A stretch of 11,224 nucleotides of DNA, taken from the NCBI GenBank assembly GCA_027076245.1, contig JALTKC010000474.1:1-11224 (forward strand), given 5' to 3'. The translations under genes were made by a program, and so were the position numbers. Within the stretch, counting starts at the first letter, position 1. Every line of letters begins with the position of its first letter. Positions 1-6,026 of the stretch are shown in pieces. The notes beneath the pieces were generated by a model. The model ran no database searches. It was not told the origin of the DNA and was given only the letters and a program-made list of their open reading frames with translations. This DNA comes from Gammaproteobacteria bacterium. GTDB taxonomy: Bacteria > Pseudomonadota > Gammaproteobacteria > GRL18.

Positions 1-50
1 TTCTTTAATACTGATAGCCGTGCAATATTTGTGTATTTTCTTACTATGAC

Positions 51-77
51 TTATCGGCCACAGTAAAAAAAACTCCA
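51..77 (-). promoter_or_regulatory. Putative sigma-28 (FliA) promoter reading leftward
   Basis: On the minus strand TGGAGTTT (77-70) is followed by 11 nt and then GCCGATAA (58-51). The enteric sigma-28 consensus is TAAAGTTT-N11-GCCGATAA, so the -10 box matches 8/8, the -35 box 6/8, and the spacing is exact. The spacer carries a run of T. Transcription would start near 43-46 and run out of the left edge, with no ATG before the edge. The site lies about 230 nt past the fliA stop codon, which suggests that the next operon (chemotaxis, motor or another late flagellar gene) is driven by the product of the preceding gene. The match is by eye. The two -35 mismatches are the main weakness. Confidence 0.65.
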
Positions 78-227
78 GTAAATTTAAGTTTGTGATTTGA
101 TATTAATTAAATAAGACGACTTTCTTAAAGTATCAATGTATTTTTAGGCAATAAATTCACTTTTTACCAGTAAAAAAGCCTATTATTTGAAATATTCAGG
201 AGTTTATATGAAAAAACAGAAAATGCT

Positions 228-249
228 GTGCTGATACAGTGCTAATACA
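228..249. repeat. Imperfect 11-bp tandem duplication
   Basis: The units GTGCTGATACA (228-238) and GTGCTAATACA (239-249) are adjacent and differ at one base. They lie in the non-coding region after fliA, across the end of the short 208-234 ORF. This looks like a slippage duplication. No function is evident. Confidence 0.6.
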
Positions 250-303
250 GGGAAAGACCAGAGGAAGCGACTGACTATTTACAGGCGGCTATAAACCTGA
301 ATA

Positions 304-1023
304 TTATTTTAAAAGACGAGCCTGCAGCCGGATAATAGCCTGGGAATGTATCTGACTGACCCGGGATTCACTGACCCCGATAACCGCCCCGATTTCTCTG
401 AGGTTCAGTTCCTCTGAATAATATAAGGCCATGACCATGCGCTCCCGTTCCGGAAGACTGGCAATGGCATTGGCAACATGTTCCTTAAGGTCATCTTTTT
501 GCAGACCATCCAGTATGCCCGCCTGGGGATTGGGAATATTATCCAGTATGGACTCATCACCCATGCCGATTTCTTCAAAACTGAGAATTTTCTGGCCGCT
601 GGCATCCTGCAGTACTTTATTATACTCATCCAGATCCATATCCAGGGCTTCAGCAATTTCACTGTCTCGTGCATCACGGCCCTTTTCGTTTTCTATCTGC
701 CGAACCACTTCCGCAACTTTGCGGCTGTTACGGTGAACCGAGCGGGGCGCCCAGTCATTTTTTCGAATTTCATCCAGCATGGCACCGCGGATCCGGATAC
801 TGGCATAGGTTTCAAAACTGGCCCCCTGGGATGCATCATAGTTTCTGGCAGCTTCCAGCAGACCTATCATACCGGCCTGGATCATATCATCAAGCAGGAC
901 ATTGGCCGGCAGACGGCTTTTCAGGTGCCAGGCAATGCGCTTAACCAGAGGCGTATGCTTATCAACCGTGTCCTGCTGCTGATACTGATTGTAGATTTCT
1001 GCTTTTTTCATTGTCAGGCTCAT
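304..1023 (-). CDS. fliA: RNA polymerase sigma factor FliA (sigma-28)
   Basis: This is the flagellar sigma factor that directs RNA polymerase to late flagellar, motor and chemotaxis promoters; in the family it is held inactive by FlgM until export begins. With the chosen start it is 239 aa, normal for FliA. Region 2 spans about 45-95, with a DDMIQAGMIGLLEAARNYD segment and an FETYASIRIRGAMLDE segment followed by the typical NDWAPRSVHR. Region 3 runs about 96-150. Region 4 runs about 185-235, with PERERMVMALYY and a helix-turn-helix ending in SESRVSQIHSQ. I start at ATG 1023 because GGGGA (1031-1035) lies 7 nt upstream. An in-frame GTG at 1029 and an ATG at 1011 are alternatives with poorer ribosome sites. 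It follows fleN after 40 nt with no terminator, so it is probably the last gene of the flhA operon. All key regions look intact. Confidence 0.97.
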   Translation of the reverse strand: MSLTMKKAEIYNQYQQQDTVDKHTPLVKRIAWHLKSRLPANVLLDDMIQAGMIGLLEAARNYDASQGASFETYASIRIRGAMLDEIRKNDWAPRSVHRNSRKVAEVVRQIENEKGRDARDSEIAEALDMDLDEYNKVLQDASGQKILSFEEIGMGDESILDNIPNPQAGILDGLQKDDLKEHVANAIASLPERERMVMALYYSEELNLREIGAVIGVSESRVSQIHSQAIIRLQARLLK

Positions 1024-1030
1024 AACCACA

Positions 1031-1035
1031 TCCCC
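1031..1035 (-). promoter_or_regulatory. Ribosome binding site deciding the fliA start
   Basis: GGGGA on the minus strand lies 7 nt before ATG 1023. It would be only 1 nt from the in-frame GTG at 1029 and too far from ATG 1011, so it favours the middle candidate. Confidence 0.5.
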
Positions 1036-1063
1036 ATGACCTTATCCATTTCGACCTACAGCT

Positions 1064-1978
1064 TTAATTTGAAGCAATTAAGCGTTCAACAAAAAACTCC
1101 AGGTGCCCCCCTGCCCGTTTGGGCAGAGGCCATTTATTAATTTTTTGTGCTGCCATTGTAAAAGCCTGAGCCGAAGGACTCCTCGGATAGGCCAGTGTTA
1201 CGGCAGTCTGTTTTTTAACGGATTTTCTTAAGTAAATATCAAAGGGTATAGCCCCCAGAAAATCCAGCGAGACATCCAGAAACCGATCCGTCACCTTAAG
1301 TATTTTGCCGAATAACTCACGTCCTTCTTTCATGTCATGCGCCATATTCGGCAGAATACGAAACCGGTTAATGCCCTGTTCCTTGTTTAACACCTTAATT
1401 AAGGCATAAGCATCGGTAATAGAAGAAGGCTCATCACATACCACGACTATCACCTCCTGCGAAGCCCTACAAAAACTGACCACGCTTCGGTCTATCCCCG
1501 CGGCCGTATCAATAATAAGCACATCCAGTTCATTTTCCAGCTCACTAAAGGCATTGATAATACCGGCATTTTCAGCATCACTTAAAGAAGCCATACTACT
1601 GACACCGGATGCTGCCGGAATAATTTTTATACCGCCGGGGGCCTCTACAATAATTTCTGACAGGTCATAATCCCCGTTTAATACATGGGAGATATTCAGT
1701 TTTGGATGCAGACCCAGCAATACATCAATATTGGCCAGACCCAGATCGGCATCCAGAATCATGACTTTTTTCCCTGAGGCCTGTAAGGCCATGGCAAGAT
1801 TGACCGAGACATTGGTCTTGCCTACCCCGCCCTTACCGCTGCTGACTGCAATTACTCTGACAGGTCGCCCCTGTGTCATACGTCGTAAACCTTCTGCTTG
1901 GTCAGCAGGACGCCGGTTTGCATAGGCCGGCAGGATCCTGCTGTGTTGTACTTTACTGGCCGAATCAGCCAAATGCAT
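1064..1978 (-). CDS. fleN: Flagellar number regulator FleN/FlhG, MinD-like ATPase
   Basis: This is a ParA/MinD-family ATPase that limits the number of polar flagella. In Pseudomonas it also binds FleQ as an anti-activator of sigma-54 flagellar promoters, and FlhG proteins stimulate the FlhF GTPase. Visible motifs in the 304-aa product are DQAEGLR at 26-32 (the FlhF-activating DQAxxLR motif), the deviant Walker A GKGGVGKTN at 48-56, DADLGLAN at 76-83, and the Walker B strand LDVLIIDTAAG at 151-161. The C-terminus HLEFFVERL is typical of FleN. I start at ATG 1978 because GGAGGT lies 7 nt upstream. An upstream in-frame ATG at 2017 with a weaker AGGTG site would add 13 residues inside flhF. With the chosen start the gene overlaps the flhF stop by 14 nt, consistent with translational coupling of these partner proteins. 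Confidence 0.96.
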   Translation of the reverse strand: MHLADSASKVQHSRILPAYANRRPADQAEGLRRMTQGRPVRVIAVSSGKGGVGKTNVSVNLAMALQASGKKVMILDADLGLANIDVLLGLHPKLNISHVLNGDYDLSEIIVEAPGGIKIIPAASGVSSMASLSDAENAGIINAFSELENELDVLIIDTAAGIDRSVVSFCRASQEVIVVVCDEPSSITDAYALIKVLNKEQGINRFRILPNMAHDMKEGRELFGKILKVTDRFLDVSLDFLGAIPFDIYLRKSVKKQTAVTLAYPRSPSAQAFTMAAQKINKWPLPKRAGGHLEFFVERLIASN

Positions 1979-3728
1979 GGGACAGACCTCCGGCAGAATA
2001 GGACATTGCCAGTTCATCTGTTTTCACCTGCACCGGATGCTGGCGAACCATCTCCAGTGCCAGTTTCAGAAAGTCTTTAGTATTGGCCTGATGTATATCT
2101 TCAGGAACTTTCTGCCCATCACTAATGTAGTTGAGATGCAGACGATTCTCAATAAGAATTGAAATTATTCCACCAATTGAAGTGGATTCATCCACTTTGG
2201 AGGCAATACAGCCATCCAGATCACCGGCATTAAAGGTATTGATAACTTCATCCATCGCCAGGGTCTGGGCAGCGGCAGACAGTACCGCCAGCACTTTAAT
2301 ACCGGAATAACTGCGGCGCAGCATCGTCAGTTGCTGGGCCAGTCTTATATCCCTGGGACTCATACCGGCGGTGTCAATGAGTACCAGTTTTTTATCATCC
2401 AGACGAGTCAGTACCTGTTTTAATTCCTGTTCATCATCGGCCATATAGACCGGCACACCCAGAATCCGGCCATAGGTTTTTAGCTGTTCATGGGCACCAA
2501 TTCGATAACTGTCCGTTGTCACCAGTGCCAGGTCTTTTGCCCCGTATTTAAGGGTAAAACGAGCCGCCAGTTTGGCTATACTGGTGGTTTTGCCTACTCC
2601 GGTTGGTCCCACCAGAGCAATGACACCACCCTCATCAATTAAATCAGTATCAGAAGTCGGCAGACTACGGGCAATCAGGGTTAACAATTGTCTCCAGCTA
2701 TTTTCCAGGGAATCGCTTGCATCCAGTTGTTTAACCAGTTCTTCACCCAGCGACGGTTTCAGCCCCAGCCGGTAAAGACGTGACAGTAATTCAGCCCGGT
2801 GGGGATGGCGACGGGAAAAATCTCCCCAGGCCAGCCCGGAAAGCTGGGTTTCCAGAATACCGCGCAGGGATTTGATTTCTTCCTGCATCGAGGTCAGTGC
2901 CGGATCCTGTATCCACTCCACTTTTTCTGTTGTTTTTTTCTGACTACGCTTCTGACTATGCTTTGTGCGTGAACCAGAACTGGCTTTTTCCCTCTGAGTC
3001 GATTTGCGCACACTGCCGCTGTCGGCAAAGAAATCATCCAGATCCCAGTCATTATTCTTTTCAGTGGTCTCTCTGGCTGCTGTTTTTTGGGCCGCACTGT
3101 TATATTTAGCCCCTTTAAGATGCTGATAATCAAAAGCCTCCTGTGATTCTGCTTCAGGCTTTTTATAGGGCTCATGTTCATAAGGCTCAGGCTGTAACTC
3201 AGAAATATAAGGCTGTCTGCGCTCCTGCACGGAAGGCTGCGTAAAAGCCTCTTTTTTGTCTCTATTGCCGGAAGCCTGTTTAAATAATTTTGAAAAACCT
3301 TCCTGACGGGCTGTTTTTTCAGCCGCAGGTGCAGAGGCATGGCTAAACTGGATAACATCATCCTCAATGGAGTCTTCAAGCTTATCTGTTACAGTCGCTT
3401 TGCGAACTTTAGAAAATACCGAACGTTTTTTATTTTTCTTCTGGGTGTTTACCCGACCTTCCATCGGATTTCGACTGTTCAGACTGGCAGACGATGTTTT
3501 TCCAGCCCCAGCTCTTCCAGCCAGAACTCTTTGATTTTGAGGTTCAGACACACCGGAGGAACCTGCCTGCCGTTTAATGGCTTCTTCGTCATAATCAATA
3601 GCCGCCACAAGCTCGATGCCGCCGCTGACTTTATTATTGGACAAAATAACCGCATCCGCCCCCAGCTCATCCTTAACCAGCTTTAAAGCCTCACGCATAT
3701 CCACCGCAAAAAAACGTTTAATCTTCAT
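1965..3728 (-). CDS. flhF: Flagellar placement GTPase FlhF (SRP family)
   Basis: FlhF is an SRP-type GTPase that marks the cell pole and promotes assembly of the flagellar base there. The 587-aa product opens with the conserved MKIKRFFAVDMREAL and continues with a long, low-complexity, highly charged B region (about 50-275) that is variable in the family. The NG domain then follows: GPTGVGKTT (G1, about 374-382), DSYRIGAHEQL (G2, about 406-416), DTAG (G3, about 452-455) and SKVDE (G4, about 510-514). I start at ATG 3728 because the conserved N-terminus begins there and GGAAGGTG lies 7 nt upstream; an in-frame GTG two codons earlier is less likely. It follows flhA after 45 nt and its end overlaps fleN. 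An oddity is a second GxxxxGKT sequence at about 71-78 in the linker, outside the GTPase fold. Confidence 0.97.
   Translation of the reverse strand: MKIKRFFAVDMREALKLVKDELGADAVILSNNKVSGGIELVAAIDYDEEAIKRQAGSSGVSEPQNQRVLAGRAGAGKTSSASLNSRNPMEGRVNTQKKNKKRSVFSKVRKATVTDKLEDSIEDDVIQFSHASAPAAEKTARQEGFSKLFKQASGNRDKKEAFTQPSVQERRQPYISELQPEPYEHEPYKKPEAESQEAFDYQHLKGAKYNSAAQKTAARETTEKNNDWDLDDFFADSGSVRKSTQREKASSGSRTKHSQKRSQKKTTEKVEWIQDPALTSMQEEIKSLRGILETQLSGLAWGDFSRRHPHRAELLSRLYRLGLKPSLGEELVKQLDASDSLENSWRQLLTLIARSLPTSDTDLIDEGGVIALVGPTGVGKTTSIAKLAARFTLKYGAKDLALVTTDSYRIGAHEQLKTYGRILGVPVYMADDEQELKQVLTRLDDKKLVLIDTAGMSPRDIRLAQQLTMLRRSYSGIKVLAVLSAAAQTLAMDEVINTFNAGDLDGCIASKVDESTSIGGIISILIENRLHLNYISDGQKVPEDIHQANTKDFLKLALEMVRQHPVQVKTDELAMSYSAGGLSHAFG
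1986..1991 (-). promoter_or_regulatory. Ribosome binding site deciding the fleN start
   Basis: A strong GGAGGT on the minus strand, inside the last codons of flhF, lies 7 nt before ATG 1978. It makes this start more likely than the in-frame ATG at 2017. Confidence 0.65.
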
Positions 3729-3735
3729 AACCACT

Positions 3736-3743
3736 CACCTTCC
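3736..3743 (-). promoter_or_regulatory. Ribosome binding site deciding the flhF start
   Basis: GGAAGGTG on the minus strand ends 7 nt before ATG 3728, the codon where homology to FlhF proteins begins. It is too close to serve the in-frame GTG at 3734. Confidence 0.6.
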
Positions 3744-3773
3744 AAAGCCAACTGTCAACCTAAAACCTTTCAC

Positions 3774-5870
3774 CTACTGTCCTACCGTAGCCACAATTTT
3801 AATCTGCATATTATCCGGTACCTCGTTATAGGCCAGTACATGCATATTCGGTATAGTATGTTTAACAAAACGCATTAACATCTGCCGTATCTGGGCAGAC
3901 ACCAGCAGAACCGCCGGACTACCATTCATTTCCTGATTCTGGGCACTTTCAGCCAGAGACTGATGGATCCGTTCAGCCAGTCCCGGCTCTATACCGCCAC
4001 CGTCTTCTGACATCTGCATTGATTGATGCAATAACTGTTCCAGTGATGGCTCCAGAGTAATAACCGGCAGTTCATTTGATAAGCCATTGATATGCTGAAC
4101 AATAAAGCGTCCCAGTGCCACCCGTACATGAGCTGTCAAAATTTCGGCATCCTGTGTCACCGGTGCGTATTCTGCCAGACATTCAATGATGGTCTTAAAG
4201 TCACGAATAGGAATGGACTCATTAAGCAGGTTCTGCAGCACTTTCACAATTGTGCTAAGAGGCAGTATCTTGGGCACCAGTTCTTCTACCAGTTTGGGTG
4301 AAGAAACGGCCAGGCGATCCAGCAATTGCTGTACTTCTTCATGACCGAGTAATTGTGAGGCATTTTCATTCAGTACCTGGCTCAGATGAGTGGCAATTAC
4401 CGTATTGGCATCCACCACGGTATAACCCAGAGTCTGGGCATTTTCTTTTTCATCCTGATTAATCCAGATCGCCGGCAGGCCAAAGGCTGGATCCTTGGTT
4501 TTAATGCCTTTAATTTCGCCAAACACCTGACCCGGATTAATGGCCATATCATGTTCAGGGTGCACTTCGGCTTCACCTACCGATACCCCCATCAGGGCAA
4601 TGCGATAGACATTAGGTGCCAGATCCAGGTTGTCTCTGATATGAACCGGCGGAATAAGAAAGCCCAGATCCTGGGACAGTTTTTTACGCACACCTTTAAT
4701 ACGGGACATAAGCTGTCCGCCCTGAGCCTTATCCACCATAGGGATCAGGCGATAACCGACTTCCAGACCAATGGCATCCACCGGCATCACATCATCCCAG
4801 CTCAGTTCCTTGAGATCGCTGGAGGCTTCTTCCATTTCCAGCTGCTGTTCCTGCTGCTCCTGAATGACTTCCAGTTCAGTACTGGTCTGTTTATTTTTGC
4901 GCCAGGCAATAAAGCCGGTTAAGACCGCAAAACTTAAAAAAGCCAGGTGCGGCATTCCGGGAACCAGCCCGATTATGGTCATAATGCCGGAAGTAATGCC
5001 CAGGGTTTTAGGTTTACTGACCATATCCGCAATAAATTTGCCGCCCATGTCACCTTCACGATTTTCACGGGTGACCATAATACCGGCTGCAGTGGACAGG
5101 ATAAGACCGGGGATCTGAGCCACCAGGCCGTCACCAATAGTCAACAGTACATAATTTTCAGCGGCCTGGGCTGCACTGAGATCATGCTGCAGCATACCGA
5201 TAGTAAAACCGCCGATAACATTGATCAGGGTAATTAAAATACCGGCAATGGCATCACCGCGTACAAACTTGCTGGCACCGTCCATAGAACCGTAAAAATC
5301 GGCCTCACGGGTGACTTCTTCCCGCCGGCGCTTGGCCTCTTCCTGATCAATCAGTCCCTGGTTCAGATCAGCATCAATGGCCATCTGTTTACCGGGCATA
5401 CTGTCCAGGGTAAAACGGGCACTGACTTCGGCAACCCGCCCTGCACCTTTGGTGACCACCACAAAGTTAATGATCACCAGAATAATAAACACCACCAGAC
5501 CGACGGCATAGTTACCACCAATAACTACTTCACCAAAGGACTGAATGACTTTTCCCGCTGCATCAGGACCTTCATGACCATTAAGCAGTACCACACGGGT
5601 AGAGGCAACGTTTAATGCCAGGCGTAATAAGGTAGCAATCAGGATAACGGTAGGAAACAGGGCAAAATCCAGAGGCTTTCTGGCATAGACAACAATCAGG
5701 AGAATAATCAGGGCAAAGGTAATATTAAAGGTAAACAGCATGTCCAGTAACAGGGTCGGCAATGGCAGAATCACCATGGCCAGAATGCCCATTAATAATA
5801 AGGGCGTCCCTAAACCGCTCTGGATAAACTGGGTAATCTGAGATTTAACGTCAATTGCTGCTGTGGCCAT
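3774..5870 (-). CDS. flhA: Flagellar export-gate protein FlhA
   Basis: FlhA forms the nonameric ring of the flagellar type III export gate. Its membrane part takes part in proton-driven export and its cytosolic part docks chaperone-substrate complexes. The 698-aa length is normal. About eight hydrophobic segments lie between 20 and 325. The FHIPEP-family signature runs through GRVAEVSARFTLDSMPGKQ at 144-162, and the cytoplasmic loop has the conserved RGDAIAG (D206) and IPGLILSTAAG. A Gln/Glu-rich linker (about 330-352) leads to the soluble C-terminal domain (about 355-698). The start ATG 5870 has AGG 5 nt upstream. It is separated from flhB by 156 nt holding a sigma-54 promoter, so it probably opens its own operon with flhF, fleN and fliA. 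No truncation or frameshift is seen. Confidence 0.98.
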   Translation of the reverse strand: MATAAIDVKSQITQFIQSGLGTPLLLMGILAMVILPLPTLLLDMLFTFNITFALIILLIVVYARKPLDFALFPTVILIATLLRLALNVASTRVVLLNGHEGPDAAGKVIQSFGEVVIGGNYAVGLVVFIILVIINFVVVTKGAGRVAEVSARFTLDSMPGKQMAIDADLNQGLIDQEEAKRRREEVTREADFYGSMDGASKFVRGDAIAGILITLINVIGGFTIGMLQHDLSAAQAAENYVLLTIGDGLVAQIPGLILSTAAGIMVTRENREGDMGGKFIADMVSKPKTLGITSGIMTIIGLVPGMPHLAFLSFAVLTGFIAWRKNKQTSTELEVIQEQQEQQLEMEEASSDLKELSWDDVMPVDAIGLEVGYRLIPMVDKAQGGQLMSRIKGVRKKLSQDLGFLIPPVHIRDNLDLAPNVYRIALMGVSVGEAEVHPEHDMAINPGQVFGEIKGIKTKDPAFGLPAIWINQDEKENAQTLGYTVVDANTVIATHLSQVLNENASQLLGHEEVQQLLDRLAVSSPKLVEELVPKILPLSTIVKVLQNLLNESIPIRDFKTIIECLAEYAPVTQDAEILTAHVRVALGRFIVQHINGLSNELPVITLEPSLEQLLHQSMQMSEDGGGIEPGLAERIHQSLAESAQNQEMNGSPAVLLVSAQIRQMLMRFVKHTIPNMHVLAYNEVPDNMQIKIVATVGQ

Positions 5871-5890
5871 ATTAACCTGACTGTATTCCT

Positions 5891-5918
5891 GTAACTTTTA
5901 TCAAGTGACTCTTATCAA
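5891..5918. repeat. 14-bp imperfect tandem repeat in the flhA leader
   Basis: On the plus strand GTAACTTTTATCAA (5891-5904) is followed directly by GTGACTCTTATCAA (5905-5918), matching at 12 of 14 positions. It lies 21-48 nt before the flhA start, inside the untranslated leader implied by the sigma-54 promoter at 5980-5996. It may be a slippage duplication or a double protein/RNA recognition site. Confidence 0.65.
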
Positions 5919-5932
5919 ATGACATATTTTTG

Positions 5933-5956
5933 ACGAATTTATGGTTTTTTATTCGT
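5933..5956. repeat. Small inverted repeat in the flhA leader
   Basis: ACGAAT (5933-5938) and ATTCGT (5951-5956) form a 6-bp inverted repeat with a 12-nt centre. On the plus strand it is followed by a T-run (5956-5960), so it weakly resembles a terminator for plus-strand transcription. On the minus strand, the direction of flhA, no T-run follows. The stem is A/T-rich and short, so significance is doubtful. Confidence 0.3.
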
Positions 5957-5979
5957 TTTTAACAATTACAGGTATAGTT

Positions 5980-5996
5980 AGCAGATTGTGTGCCAG
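5980..5996 (-). promoter_or_regulatory. Putative sigma-54 promoter of flhA-flhF-fleN-fliA
   Basis: On the minus strand CTGGCACACAATCTGCT runs from 5996 to 5980. Compared with the sigma-54 consensus YTGGCACG-N4-TTGCW, the -24 element TGGCAC is complete with a preceding pyrimidine. The -12 element reads CTGC instead of TTGC, and the spacing is exact. The predicted start is near 5969, giving a leader of about 100 nt before flhA. Pseudomonas flhA is known to be transcribed by RpoN with the FleQ activator, so position and type agree with the family. A FleQ-type activator binding site cannot be recognised by eye here. Confidence 0.75.
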
Positions 5997-6026
5997 ATTA
6001 TGATGAGACTATTAAGTGATTAAAAG

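Larger units (their letters stand above)
1..303. other. Non-coding region downstream of fliA
   Basis: This stretch is visibly richer in A and T than the flagellar genes and holds no ORF of credible length on either strand. It contains a sigma-28-type promoter (51-77, minus), an A/T-only perfect dyad with CCAG in the centre (161-176), an imperfect 11-bp tandem duplication (228-249), and a weak hairpin 9-26 nt after the fliA stop (278-295, about 7 pairs including one G-U, no following T-run). No convincing Rho-independent terminator for fliA is visible. On the plus strand an 8-codon ORF (208-234) follows a good AGGAG site but ends at once in TGA. In Pseudomonas-type clusters cheY, cheZ and cheA follow fliA. 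Here they are not directly adjacent, although the promoter suggests a transcription unit just beyond the left edge. Confidence 0.8.

Noticed and set aside
20..36. ATACAC-N5-TTGC on the minus strand as a second sigma-54 promoter near the left edge
   Set aside because: The essential GG of the -24 element is missing; only three of six bases match.
161..176. Perfect A/T dyad with a CCAG centre as the fliA terminator
   Set aside because: The stem contains no G/C pair when the loop is four bases, and no T-run follows on the minus strand.
208..294. Selenocysteine reading through TGA 232 of the MKKQKMLC ORF
   Set aside because: The Cys-TGA context tempted, but the extension is only 28 codons, resembles no selenoprotein, and no SECIS-like stem can be supported.
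278..295. Hairpin just after the fliA stop codon as a Rho-independent terminator
   Set aside because: About seven pairs including a G-U, mostly A/T, and no T-run behind it; kept only as a possible weak structure.
376..384. CCCGATAA in fliA as a plus-strand sigma-28 -10 box
   Set aside because: It lies inside a coding region antisense to fliA and has no -35-like TAAA at the right distance.
478..1140. Plus-strand ORF of about 220 codons opposite fliA
   Set aside because: It lies antisense to a clearly conserved gene, has no recognisable domain, and is explained by low stop density opposite fliA.
2933..2939. A7 run in flhF as a possible frameshift site
   Set aside because: The reading frame continues correctly into the conserved GTPase domain. 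The run simply encodes Lys-Lys-Thr and no stimulatory structure is visible.
2894..3379. Second minus-strand frame open for about 161 codons within flhF
   Set aside because: It overlaps the low-complexity linker of FlhF in another frame and has no homology that I recognise; the main frame is continuous through it.
4386..4922. Plus-strand ORF of about 178 codons opposite flhA
   Set aside because: Antisense shadow of a strongly conserved gene, with His/Asn/Gln-rich composition typical of such shadows and no credible ribosome site.
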